The notes below the pieces were generated by a model. It was not told the DNA's origin. It did not search any database and saw only the letters and a program-made list of their open reading frames with translations. This document shows positions 6,540 to 14,834 of a DNA stretch of 64,000 nucleotides, piece by piece (position 1 is the stretch's first letter; each line of letters begins with the position of its first letter). Source of the stretch: an uncultured Lachnospiraceae bacterium. Lineage in GTDB: Bacteria; Bacillota; Clostridia; Lachnospirales; Lachnospiraceae. The stretch covers positions 1 through 64,000 of the forward strand of contig CATLGV010000022.1 in NCBI GenBank assembly GCA_949948735.1, written 5' to 3'. The position numbers and the translations under genes are program-made.

Positions 6540-7992
6540 ACACCGCAAGCATCAGAATTTCCAGCGCCCTTTGGAAGTCCGCTTCCTCAAGGTCGGAGTA
6601 ATTTACGATAATCGTATGGGCGCGCTGCGCCCTGTCTTTTGCATAATATTCCGACAGACAGTCGAGAAGCACGCCGTTTTGGCGGGCGAGCCATTTCAAT
6701 TCCGTATCGCTGAGTGCGGTATTCAGGTGCATCAGGAAATGGCTGCCCGCGTCCTTTTCGTCAATCGTTACATAAGGATACAGCCGGGATTTTTCCAATA
6801 TCTTAAGCATATTGTCGCGTTTGGCCCTGTAGAGCTTTTTCATCCGGTGGATATGGCGTTCAAAGTAGCCGTTATCCAGAAAAGCCGCCAGCGCGTGCTG
6901 CTCCAGTGCGGATGCCGTGCAGGGGCGGCCGCCTGCGGCAGACAGACAGCGCTCTGTCAGCTTGCGCGGAAGCACCATATAGGCAAGCTGTATTGCGGGA
7001 GCGAGCGTTTTGGCAAAGGTGTTCATATAAATGACACGATGATTGTGGCGAAGACTCTGTATTGCCGGAATCGGACGGCGGCTGAAGCGGAATTCGCTGT
7101 CATAGTCGTCTTCTATGATATATCGTCCGGCATCCTCCTCTGCCCATTCCAGCAGCGCCTGGCGCCTCGCAACCGGCATAATGCTGCCGGTGGGGAAGTG
7201 ATGACCGGGAGAGACATGGACAACGCTTGCGCGGCTTTCATAAAGCAGCTTTGGACAGAGCCCGTTTTCGTCTACGCGGATATATTCAAAGGAAGCATCG
7301 TTTGCCCGATAGCGCTCGGTGATATTGCGGTATCCGGGGTCCTCGAGCGCATAGATGCGGTCGCGTCCCAAAAGCTGTATCAGCAGTCCGCAGAGATATT
7401 CCGTACCGGCGCCGATAACAATCTGGTCAGGGGATACCTGCATCCCGCGAAAGCCGTACAGGTATTTCGCAATAGAAACCCGCAGCGCATAGAGTCCCTG
7501 AAAAGGGAGCTCCTGCAGCAGACTGTGGTCACCGTGTGAAAGGATGCCGCGTATGAGCCTGGCCCATGTGTCATATGGAAATAGACGTGCGGCGGCGTGA
7601 TTGGCGGTGAAGTCCGCAAAAGGGGAAGCCGCTGCGGTGGCAGCGCCTGAACCGGCCAAGGCAGCGTTCGAAGGGGATGACGTATCGCTGCCGTAGACGC
7701 TGAAGGGAATATGATGCTGGTGGCGCGCCTGCCTGCCGCCGGAATCCGTGTCCAGGGCGGAGACATAGTAGCCGCGCTTTTCCTCAGAATAGATATACCC
7801 CTCCGTCAGCAGCTGTTCATAGGCGTTTTCTATGGTTTTCAGGCTGACCTGATGGTGCTTTGCCAGCTCCCTTTTGGAGGGAAGCCTGCTGCCGGCGGAA
7901 AGGGTGCCGTCAAGGATATCCTGCTTGATGCAGTGGTACAGATACTCGTACAGGGTGCGCTGTGCCCTTTGGCTTAAGTCATAAGTCAGCAT
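6538..7992 (-). CDS. MocR/PdxR-family transcriptional regulator (GntR HTH plus aminotransferase fold)
   Basis: 484 residues. Residues 10-78 form a GntR winged helix (LPSKRELAKHHQVSLKTIEN, then AYEQLLTEGYI). After a linker, residues 115-480 form a class I aminotransferase-like domain with the PLP-lysine motif NTFAKTLAP near residue 330 and the IIEDDYDSEFR motif. MocR proteins bind PLP, or a PLP adduct of an effector, and control nearby genes. It is divergent from the dehydrogenase gene at 8106, with a 6-bp inverted repeat in the 113-bp gap, so it probably controls that pair and itself. AGGAG lies 11 bases before the ATG. Effector unknown. Confidence 0.88.
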   Translation of the reverse strand: MLTYDLSQRAQRTLYEYLYHCIKQDILDGTLSAGSRLPSKRELAKHHQVSLKTIENAYEQLLTEGYIYSEEKRGYYVSALDTDSGGRQARHQHHIPFSVYGSDTSSPSNAALAGSGAATAAASPFADFTANHAAARLFPYDTWARLIRGILSHGDHSLLQELPFQGLYALRVSIAKYLYGFRGMQVSPDQIVIGAGTEYLCGLLIQLLGRDRIYALEDPGYRNITERYRANDASFEYIRVDENGLCPKLLYESRASVVHVSPGHHFPTGSIMPVARRQALLEWAEEDAGRYIIEDDYDSEFRFSRRPIPAIQSLRHNHRVIYMNTFAKTLAPAIQLAYMVLPRKLTERCLSAAGGRPCTASALEQHALAAFLDNGYFERHIHRMKKLYRAKRDNMLKILEKSRLYPYVTIDEKDAGSHFLMHLNTALSDTELKWLARQNGVLLDCLSEYYAKDRAQRAHTIIVNYSDLEEADFQRALEILMLAV

Positions 7993-8025
7993 ATGAATCT
8001 GGTCTCCTCAAAAAAACTTATTTTG

Positions 8026-8057
8026 GATATTTCAATAATATCACATTTGATTATAAT
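8026..8057 (+). promoter_or_regulatory. Promoter of the dehydrogenase operon with overlapping inverted-repeat operator
   Basis: A -10 box TATAAT (8052-8057) and a weak -35 TTTCAA (8030-8035) are separated by 16 bases. The perfect inverted repeat GATATT-TCAAT-AATATC (8026-8042) overlaps the -35 region, a suitable operator for the divergent MocR regulator. The weak -35 fits an activator-dependent promoter. Confidence 0.5.
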
Positions 8058-8105
8058 GAAGAATATAAGAAATGACAAGAGCCAAACAACAAGGAGGAAA
8101 AGAAA

Positions 8106-8894
8106 ATGGGCGTATATGCAATTACAGGCGCGTCGAGCGGTATCGGCGCAAAGACAAAGGAGCTGCTGGAGCAGGAAGGACATCGCGTAATCAATATTGA
8201 CTTAAAGGGCGGCGATATCTGTGTAAACCTTGCAACAGAGGAAGGAAGAACGGATGCGGTAAATAAGCTCCACGAGCTGTGTCCGGACGGGCTTGACGGA
8301 ATGATCTGCAATGCCGGCGTATCCGGCGCCTGCGGCAATCTGGCGCTGATTATCTCCCTGAATTATTTCGGGACGGTGGCAGTTGCTAAGGGCGTGTATG
8401 ATTTGCTGGAGAAAAAGCATGGAAGCTGCGTTGTGACTGCGTCCAATACCATTTCCCAGGGAGCCGGCAGGATGGACATCGCGGACTTGCTCAATAACAT
8501 CGGGGATGAGAAGAGGGTGCTGGAGCTGATTGGCAGCCTTGACAGCTCCAATCTCAGCGTCGGCAACAGCATGTATGTATCGACAAAATACGCGCTGGCG
8601 CGCTGGGTGCGCCGGGTATCCGCATCATGGGCGGCAAACGGCGTGCGCATCAACGCGATTGCGCCGGGCAATGTGAATACGGCGATGACGGCAACCATGA
8701 GCACCTCTGCGAAGATGGCGCTGAACGCGCTGCCGATACCCACGAAGTTTGGCATGGAGACGCTGATGGACGCATCCGAAATCGCGGAGGCGATGATTTT
8801 CCTGGTATCCCCCAGGGCAGGCGGCATCAACGGAAACGTAATGTTTGTCGACGGCGGAACGGACGCGCTGTTAAATTCAGAGAAGGTATATTAA
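8106..8894 (+). CDS. Short-chain dehydrogenase/reductase, 3-alpha-hydroxysteroid dehydrogenase-like
   Basis: 262 residues with the NAD(P)-binding motif TGASSGIG at residues 7-14, the NAG motif (CNAGVSG) and the catalytic YxxxK (YVSTK). About 40 residues separate the catalytic Ser region (VVTASNTIS) from the Tyr, and the pattern [38 protein letters not shown] recalls the 3-alpha-HSD/carbonyl reductase branch (Comamonas HsdA type) rather than FabG. Substrate is not determined by the sequence; steroids or other carbonyl compounds are possible. It forms an operon with the NTF2-like gene 15 bases downstream, under a divergent MocR regulator. AAGGAGG precedes the ATG. Confidence 0.8.
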   Translation: MGVYAITGASSGIGAKTKELLEQEGHRVINIDLKGGDICVNLATEEGRTDAVNKLHELCPDGLDGMICNAGVSGACGNLALIISLNYFGTVAVAKGVYDLLEKKHGSCVVTASNTISQGAGRMDIADLLNNIGDEKRVLELIGSLDSSNLSVGNSMYVSTKYALARWVRRVSASWAANGVRINAIAPGNVNTAMTATMSTSAKMALNALPIPTKFGMETLMDASEIAEAMIFLVSPRAGGINGNVMFVDGGTDALLNSEKVY

Positions 8895-8909
8895 GAGGAG
8901 GAGAGAAGA

Positions 8910-9242
8910 ATGAAACCGATTGAAAAGTACATAGAAGCAATGGAAAATAAGGACTTTGCAGGACTTGCGGAGCTATTCAGCAAGGACGGGATATTGTGCG
9001 ATTACTGTTCGAACTCTTCCAGCCAGAGAGAGTACCATATTTACGGCAGGGAGGCAATCAATATGTTTTTCCGCAATAAGTTCGGGTTCCGTCAGTATTC
9101 GATTATGACCGCGGAGGTGGTAAACAATGAGCAGGCGGAATTTATTGCAAGCTTTGGGGATTACCATATTATGGCAATTGCGACAGTCAGAGAGGTGGAT
9201 GCGGACGGCTTCATCAAGCGTCTGACAGTAAGGCCTAAATAA
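8910..9242 (+). CDS. NTF2-like (SnoaL-type) small protein, 110 aa
   Basis: The sequence starts with two helices (MKPIEKYIEAMENKDFAGLA, then ELFSKDGILCDY), followed by strands and YGREAINMFFRNKF, the typical order of NTF2-like cone folds that include SnoaL cyclases, ketosteroid isomerases and the bile-acid dehydratase BaiE. Catalytic residues cannot be assigned from one sequence. It follows the dehydrogenase by 15 bases with its own AGGAGGAG site and ends just before a terminator, so the two proteins probably act on the same substrate or pathway. Confidence 0.65.
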   Translation: MKPIEKYIEAMENKDFAGLAELFSKDGILCDYCSNSSSQREYHIYGREAINMFFRNKFGFRQYSIMTAEVVNNEQAEFIASFGDYHIMAIATVREVDADGFIKRLTVRPK

Positions 9243-9247
9243 GACGT

Positions 9248-9270
9248 AAGGGGGCTTTGCCCCCTTATTT
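9248..9270. terminator. Bidirectional terminator between convergent genes
   Basis: AAGGGGGC (9248-9255) pairs with GCCCCCTT (9259-9266) around TTT, with ATTT on the plus side and TTAC on the minus side. It ends the dehydrogenase operon and overlaps the stop codon of the converging kinase gene. Confidence 0.75.
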
Positions 9271-11436
9271 GCCTGTTGTCCATTTCCTGACCTTTTCACA
9301 GATTGCGTCCATGTCGATGGGCTTGCACAGATAATCGCTCATGCCGGCCTGTACGTATTCCTTCCGCAGTTCTTTTTCTGTATTTGCGGTCAGCGCTATT
9401 ATAGGGACTTCCTTATAATATGCCCCTTCCAGGGCTCGAATTGCCTGTACCGCTTCAATGCCGTCCATGACAGGCATCTGATGATCCATAAAGACGATAT
9501 CATACTTTTTCTGCTGCACCTGCTGTACTGCCTGACGCCCATTCTCCGCGGTATCAATCTGCGCACCGAGCGGACTGAGCATTTCCGCCGTGATCATACG
9601 ATTAATTTCATTATCATCGACAATCAGAATCAGGCATTCCGATAAAGGCTTTTCTGCATCCGTTTCTGATATGGCGGCTGTGTCCTCGGGGGCTGCGGAC
9701 ATCCGGGCTTCAATTATGCTGCAGAAATTATAGCTGTATAGAGGCTTGCTTATTGTGAGCGCATCCTCCGGAAGGGTATTTTCCGCCATGGGGTTTACCA
9801 TGCGGCAGATAATTACGTCCGACGCTTGCATTTTTTCCACGTTTAACGCTTCACAGCTATCCGTAAAATAAAACACAGGAAGGCCGGACGGCTGTGGCAC
9901 CGTTATTTCCTGCACGTAGGAAAGCCGGTAGCCTGCGGCCAGATCCTTTAACAGCGCGTTTGCCTCGCGGTTTTTCAGGTTTCCCACGATAACTGCCTGC
10001 CTGCCTTCGGAAAGGTCTGCCGCCCGCGCCGGATTGACCACGATTTGGTGAAGCGTGAAATAAAACGTGCTGCCTTTTCCGTATTCACTTGTGACGCCGA
10101 TGCTTCCGTTCATCAGTTCTACAAGGGTTTTGGCGATGGAAAGGCCAAGCCCCGTACCTTCCTTGTGATGGTTTTTCCGCTCGTCCACCTGCTGGAAGGC
10201 TCCGAAGAGTCGCTCCAAATCCTCTCTGCGTATGCCCTGCCCGGTGTCCTTTACGGAAATAAAAAGCGCTATATCCTTCTGCTCAAGCTGCGCGACCTTC
10301 ACGGTCAGGCAGATATGCCCCTGCTCCGTAAATTTTACCGCGTTGTTCATCAGATTAATGATAATCTGCCGAATCCGCAGTGCGTCGCCATACAGCCGTG
10401 CGGGAATATCCGGATCTATATCGTAAAGCAGCTCCACAGGCTTGCCGCCAATCCGGTTTAAAATAATCATAGCCAAATCATTGAGCATTGGCATGAAATC
10501 ATATTCCTCATTTACAAGCTCCATCTTACCGGCTTCCAGTTTCGACAAATCCAACAGGTCATTGACGATGGCAAGCAGCGCGTTGCCGGAATTCTGTATG
10601 CTTAACAGATATTCCCGTTCCCGTGCTGGCAGCTCCTTTCGGAGCAGAAGCTGGGTCATGCCCACAATCGCATTCATGGGCGTGCGGATTTCATGGGATA
10701 TATTGGATACGAATGCGGATTTTGCTTTGTTTGCGGCATCTGCACGTTCTTTTTCTTCCCGAAGATTCCCCTGCATAATCAGAATGATGATGGTAACTGT
10801 CAGTACGAAGGCTATTATCCCGTAGATACCGATATCCCATGCAAACTGGCCATCCAGTGCATACGGATTCCCGGCTTCCCGAAGCTGTCGGTTCAAGACG
10901 AGCTGTCTTGCCGCAATATTGGAGAAGGTCAGCATCAGTGTTCCGGCCACACACAGCAGGATCTTTTCCCATCTGTGCATGCGCCGCTTCTGGATGTTGT
11001 CCCGAAACCAGCTGCGCCAGCGCTTTCCTTTTGCCCCGAATAAGAGCAGCAGCAGGGCCAGGATCCCGTACAAAAACAGTCTGTAAAGTGTCGTTTCCTG
11101 CTCGGAAAGCTCAAGCAGCTGCGGCGCAATGATAAAAAACGGCACGACAAGGCCGTTCAGGATGCCGGGAAGCGGGATGATGAGAAGGATCCCGCGCAGA
11201 CGGTGTTCTTTCCTTCCCAGAACGATATTCAGGACGCCGGCCAAAAGCGCAGCACCTGTAGCGGATTGTTTGTCCAAAATAATAAACACCGCTATAATAC
11301 AGGCAATACCGGACAAATAAAAGCGTTTCTGCCTGTCCGGATTCATTTCCGGCTCCAGAAATACATATTTTTCCAATAGAATAATGCCAATAAGAATTGT
11401 AATAACTTCTAAAATGCCGTTGATTTCTGATAACAT
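9265..11436 (-). CDS. Hybrid membrane sensor histidine kinase with C-terminal receiver
   Basis: 723 residues. About six to seven hydrophobic helices fill residues 1-222 with no evident extracellular sensor domain, suggesting sensing within or near the membrane. A phosphoacceptor region follows (VSNISHEIRTPMNAI, His 248), then the ATPase with N-box LMNNAVKFTE and G-boxes DTGQGIR and GTGLGLSI. A degenerate segment (about 470-590) precedes a receiver domain (LILIVDDNEINR; acceptor Asp 651 in VFMDHQMPVMDG). No output regulator is adjacent, so it probably feeds an unlinked phosphotransfer or response regulator. Confidence 0.92.
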   Translation of the reverse strand: MLSEINGILEVITILIGIILLEKYVFLEPEMNPDRQKRFYLSGIACIIAVFIILDKQSATGAALLAGVLNIVLGRKEHRLRGILLIIPLPGILNGLVVPFFIIAPQLLELSEQETTLYRLFLYGILALLLLLFGAKGKRWRSWFRDNIQKRRMHRWEKILLCVAGTLMLTFSNIAARQLVLNRQLREAGNPYALDGQFAWDIGIYGIIAFVLTVTIIILIMQGNLREEKERADAANKAKSAFVSNISHEIRTPMNAIVGMTQLLLRKELPAREREYLLSIQNSGNALLAIVNDLLDLSKLEAGKMELVNEEYDFMPMLNDLAMIILNRIGGKPVELLYDIDPDIPARLYGDALRIRQIIINLMNNAVKFTEQGHICLTVKVAQLEQKDIALFISVKDTGQGIRREDLERLFGAFQQVDERKNHHKEGTGLGLSIAKTLVELMNGSIGVTSEYGKGSTFYFTLHQIVVNPARAADLSEGRQAVIVGNLKNREANALLKDLAAGYRLSYVQEITVPQPSGLPVFYFTDSCEALNVEKMQASDVIICRMVNPMAENTLPEDALTISKPLYSYNFCSIIEARMSAAPEDTAAISETDAEKPLSECLILIVDDNEINRMITAEMLSPLGAQIDTAENGRQAVQQVQQKKYDIVFMDHQMPVMDGIEAVQAIRALEGAYYKEVPIIALTANTEKELRKEYVQAGMSDYLCKPIDMDAICEKVRKWTTGK

Positions 11437-11628
11437 ACTGTGTTTAAGTCCTTTCTGACGTGCCTTTTCTAAAACGACCGACTGTCTGTCAGTTCTATTT
11501 TACAATCTTACCGGCGATTTTGCAATGAAATTTTGGGCCGACGGAGGGGACTCTTAATTACCGGGGACAGAGCGCGGCTTTTGCGGACGTTGATTTCTGT
11601 GAAAAACATGTGGAAATACAGTTGTGAA

Positions 11629-11757
11629 TATGGTACACTACGTTTTGTGAATATAAAATAAAGGCGTAAGCCCGAATGCTGCATGGAAACCTGCAGTTCC
11701 TTAACCGTGGATGAAGCCACGGAAAATACACAGGCTAAGGAAGGAGTACGGTTATAG
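11629..11757 (+). promoter_or_regulatory. Promoter and structured 5' leader of the pot operon, candidate cis-regulatory RNA
   Basis: An extended -10 (TGG TACACT, ending about 11637) precedes a leader with four possible hairpins: GGC-GTAA-GCC (11663-11672), CTGCA..TGCAG (11679-11696, GG/CC extension), CCGTGG-ATGAAG-CCACGG (11705-11722), and an outer stem TTCCTTA (11697-11703) with TAAGGAA (11736-11742). The outer stem covers the AAGGAAGGAG ribosome binding region of potA, so closing it would hide the site. I do not recognise a known riboswitch class. Upstream from 11437 to 11628 I see only AT-rich spacer without a gene. Confidence 0.5.
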
Positions 11758-13197
11758 ATGGAAAAACCGCAAAACATTATCGAGTTAAAACATATCAGCA
11801 GAACCTTTGACGACGGCTTTCGGGTGGTGGAGGATTTTAATCTGACGATACAGAGAGGGGAGTTTGTGACCTTTCTGGGCCCTTCGGGCTGCGGCAAGAC
11901 GACGACGCTGCGGATGATAGCGGGCTTTGACAGTCCGTCGGACGGCGAGCTTTTGCTCAACGGCGAGGATATCAAGGAGCTCCCGCCCAATAAGAGGCCC
12001 ATCAATACCGTATTTCAGAAGTATGCCCTGTTTCCGCATCTGAATGTGTTTGACAACATCGCTTTCGGGCTGAAAATAAAAAAGCTCCCGAAATCGGAGA
12101 TTGTAAAAAAAGTGAAAAAGGTTCTCGAGATGGTGGATCTCGAGGGCTTTGAGGAGCGGAAGATACAGACGCTGTCCGGCGGGCAGCAGCAGCGAATCGC
12201 GATTGCGCGGGCGCTGGTCAACGAGCCGGAGATCCTGCTTCTGGACGAGCCGCTGGGGGCGCTGGACTTAAAAATGCGCAAGGAAATGCAGCTTGAGCTC
12301 AAGCAGATGCACAAGCGGCTTGGAATCACATTTATTTATGTGACGCACGACCAGGAGGAGGCGCTGACGATGTCCGACAAGATTGTTGTCATGTCGGAGG
12401 GCAAGATTCAGCAGGTCGGTACGCCGGAGGATATATACAACGAGCCGAGGAACGCGTTTGTGGCGGACTTTATCGGCGACAGCAATATTTTCGGCGGCAT
12501 TATGACCGGAAAGCTGCGGGTGCGCTTCTGCGGCGCGGAGTTTGAATGTGTGGATGACGTGGAGCACGGCACGATGATTGACGCAGTCGTTCGGCCCGAG
12601 GACATCATTATTACGACGCCGGAGAAGGGGCGTATTACGGGGCGCGTGACGTCTGTTGTTTTTAAGGGCGTGCATTACGAGATCACAGTGCTGTCGGGGA
12701 AGAACGAGCTCGTGATACAGTCAACCAGGAAGGCGCAGACGGGTGCGGTTGTCGGGCTGAATATTGAGCCGGAGGGCATACATATTATGATAGCGGAGAA
12801 TATCGAGAACCGCATTGAGACCGGCGTGACGAAGGATTACCGCCTTCATTTTCTTGACGGTGCGCTCGAGTGCGATATTGTCGGGCTGATACCCGGGGCG
12901 GTGATGAACGCGGACGGTGTGATAGTGGACGCGGGCGGCGACGAGGTGGACATTGAGAAGCTGCGGGTGGTGATTTCCGTGAATCCGGACGACATCGAGA
13001 TGAGCGACGACAGGGACGCGGGCATCTTAAACGGCCATATCATCAATATGATTTACAAGGGCGATCACTACAGCTATGTGGTGCGGACGGATGAGGACGA
13101 GGACTTTATCGTGCATGATGAGGATTTATGGAATATGGACGACTATGTAAGCCTTGTGATTCCGAAGGATAAATTTCACTTCTCGCTGAAGCGATAG
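11758..13197 (+). CDS. potA: Spermidine/putrescine ABC transporter ATP-binding protein PotA, enlarged
   Basis: ATPase that powers polyamine uptake with PotB and PotC. Walker A GPSGCGKT at residues 41-48, signature LSGGQQQR at 139-146, Walker B ILLLDEP at 159-165. The usual PotA is 350-380 residues; this one is 479. The C-terminus has two TOBE-like barrels: residues 275-345 (VVRPEDIIITTPEKGRITG, then VTSVVFKGVHYEI) and 400-475 (VVISVNPDDIEMS, then IINMIYKGDHYSYVV). The second looks like a duplication and could bind an extra regulator or ligand. First gene of potABCD, behind a structured leader. Start ATG has GGAG eleven bases upstream. Confidence 0.93.
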   Translation: MEKPQNIIELKHISRTFDDGFRVVEDFNLTIQRGEFVTFLGPSGCGKTTTLRMIAGFDSPSDGELLLNGEDIKELPPNKRPINTVFQKYALFPHLNVFDNIAFGLKIKKLPKSEIVKKVKKVLEMVDLEGFEERKIQTLSGGQQQRIAIARALVNEPEILLLDEPLGALDLKMRKEMQLELKQMHKRLGITFIYVTHDQEEALTMSDKIVVMSEGKIQQVGTPEDIYNEPRNAFVADFIGDSNIFGGIMTGKLRVRFCGAEFECVDDVEHGTMIDAVVRPEDIIITTPEKGRITGRVTSVVFKGVHYEITVLSGKNELVIQSTRKAQTGAVVGLNIEPEGIHIMIAENIENRIETGVTKDYRLHFLDGALECDIVGLIPGAVMNADGVIVDAGGDEVDIEKLRVVISVNPDDIEMSDDRDAGILNGHIINMIYKGDHYSYVVRTDEDEDFIVHDEDLWNMDDYVSLVIPKDKFHFSLKR

Positions 13198-13216
13198 GAA
13201 GGAGCAGCTTACACGA

Positions 13217-14029
13217 ATGAATAAATGGTACTTTTCAAGGCGGCAGCTGTGCATACCGTACGGTCTGTTTCTGGTGTGCTTTGTGGCGGCGCCGCTGATT
13301 GTGATAATATATTATGCGTTTACAAACGGGCAGGGGCGCTTTTCCATAGAAAATCTGTCGGATTTTTTTACAAGTCCCAATACCATAGGAACGCTTGCGT
13401 ACAGCTTCGGGGTGGCGGTGGTGACGACCTGCGTGTCCCTGCTGCTGGCGTATCCGATTGCCTATATTCTGGCCCGCAGCAAAATGAAGCACAAGACGGC
13501 GGTGCTGCTGGTTTTTATTATGCCGATGTGGATTAATTTTACCCTGCGGATTACGGCGCTGAAGGAAATCCTTACGATGCTGGAGGGTAATTTATCCTAT
13601 TATCCGTTTCTGAATACCGTCATCGGAATGACCTACGACTTTCTGCCGTTTATGATTCTGCCGATTTATACGACGCTGCTGAAGCTGGACAACAGCCTGC
13701 TTGAGGCGGCCTGTGATTTGGGCGCGGATACGCTGCGCACCTTTGTTAAGGTGACGCTGCCGCTCTCTGTCCCGGGGATTATCAGTGGGATTGTGATGGT
13801 ATTCCTTCCGTCGATGACCAACTATGTAGTGCTGGATATGCTCTATAACAGCACCTACATTATGGGAAGCCTGATCGGCGCTTATTTTGCCGCTTACGAC
13901 TGGCATAACGGTTCGATGATAGCGCTTATTCTGCTGCTGATCATACTGATATTTACATTGTTTACCAACCGTTACGCGGATGAGGAAAATGGCAGGGAGG
14001 TGCATCTTAGTGGCAAAGAAAATATGTAG
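13217..14029 (+). CDS. potB: Spermidine/putrescine ABC transporter permease PotB
   Basis: 270 residues with six predicted membrane helices and the cytoplasmic EAA loop (EAACDLGADTLRTFVKVTLP) that docks on the ATPase. It forms the membrane channel together with PotC. It begins 19 bases after potA with GGAAGGAG before the ATG, and its 3' end overlaps potC by 20 bases, indicating coupled translation. Length and motif order are normal for the family. Confidence 0.93.
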   Translation: MNKWYFSRRQLCIPYGLFLVCFVAAPLIVIIYYAFTNGQGRFSIENLSDFFTSPNTIGTLAYSFGVAVVTTCVSLLLAYPIAYILARSKMKHKTAVLLVFIMPMWINFTLRITALKEILTMLEGNLSYYPFLNTVIGMTYDFLPFMILPIYTTLLKLDNSLLEAACDLGADTLRTFVKVTLPLSVPGIISGIVMVFLPSMTNYVVLDMLYNSTYIMGSLIGAYFAAYDWHNGSMIALILLLIILIFTLFTNRYADEENGREVHLSGKENM

Positions 14030-14834
14030 CACGGTTTTTTTGTGCCTGATGGTTCTGGCGATATACCTTCCGATACTGATTCTTGCGGTATACAGCTTTA
14101 CCGATTCCGCCAATATCGGGACGATACACGGATTTTCCGTTCAGAATTATATCACCCTGTTCACAAAGCCGGAGCTGACGCAGATGATCAGCGGGACGCT
14201 GCTGCTGGCGGCAGGCGCGTCTGTTCTGGCGACAATCCTCGGGACGCTCGGCGCAGTGGGGGTATTCTATGCCGGAAAACCGGGAAAGCTCCTGATTGGC
14301 TCCCTGAATCAGGTGCCGGTTGTAAACGCGGATGTTGTGACGGGTTTTTCCGTCTGCATTCTGATGATCGGCGTGCTGGGAGTGGACAAAAGCACCTTTA
14401 TACCGCTGGTGGTGGGGCATGTGGTATTGTCCGCGCCCTTTGTGTATCTTGCGGTGGTGCCCAAGCTGAAGCAGATGGATAACAGTCTGTATGAGGCGGC
14501 GATGGATTTGGGCGCGTCGCCCGCTGCAGCGCTTAGGAAGGTGGTAATCCCGCAGATTATGCCCGGGATTTTGTCCGGCTTCATGCTGGCTTTTACGCTT
14601 TCGCTGGACGATTATTTTATCACAAGCTATACAAAGCCCGCCACGTTTGATACCATCAGCACTTATGTGGTCAACGCGACGAAGGGCTCGCAGACGGATA
14701 TTAAAACCGCGCTCTGGGCGCTTTCTACGATTATATTCGTGGTTGTGGTGCTGGCTGTGATACTGATGAATGTGGTAGATGACCGCAATATGAAAAAGGC
14801 AGGTGCAGAGGATGAAAAGAAGAAAAAGATGTAA
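14010..14834 (+). CDS. potC: Spermidine/putrescine ABC transporter permease PotC
   Basis: Second channel subunit, 274 residues from the GTG at 14010, which has GGGAGGTG seven bases upstream; an in-frame ATG at 13980 lies deep within potB and lacks a site. Six membrane helices and an EAA loop (EAAMDLGASPAAALRKVVIP). The end (MKKAGAEDEKKKKM) overlaps the start of potD. The family usually begins just before the first helix (FLCLMVLAIYLPILILAVYS), as chosen here. Confidence 0.92.
   Translation: MAKKICSTVFLCLMVLAIYLPILILAVYSFTDSANIGTIHGFSVQNYITLFTKPELTQMISGTLLLAAGASVLATILGTLGAVGVFYAGKPGKLLIGSLNQVPVVNADVVTGFSVCILMIGVLGVDKSTFIPLVVGHVVLSAPFVYLAVVPKLKQMDNSLYEAAMDLGASPAAALRKVVIPQIMPGILSGFMLAFTLSLDDYFITSYTKPATFDTISTYVVNATKGSQTDIKTALWALSTIIFVVVVLAVILMNVVDDRNMKKAGAEDEKKKKM

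Noticed and set aside
6427-7539. A 370-residue plus-strand open frame
   Set aside because: It lies entirely opposite the MocR gene, whose domains and PLP motif are clear. Its own sequence shows no recognisable motif and it arises from the GC-rich third positions.
11640-11757. Possible known riboswitch (TPP, lysine, purine, guanidine, fluoride, THF, ZTP, preQ1) in the potA leader
   Set aside because: None of the conserved cores of these classes could be matched by eye, so it is reported only as an unclassified structured leader.
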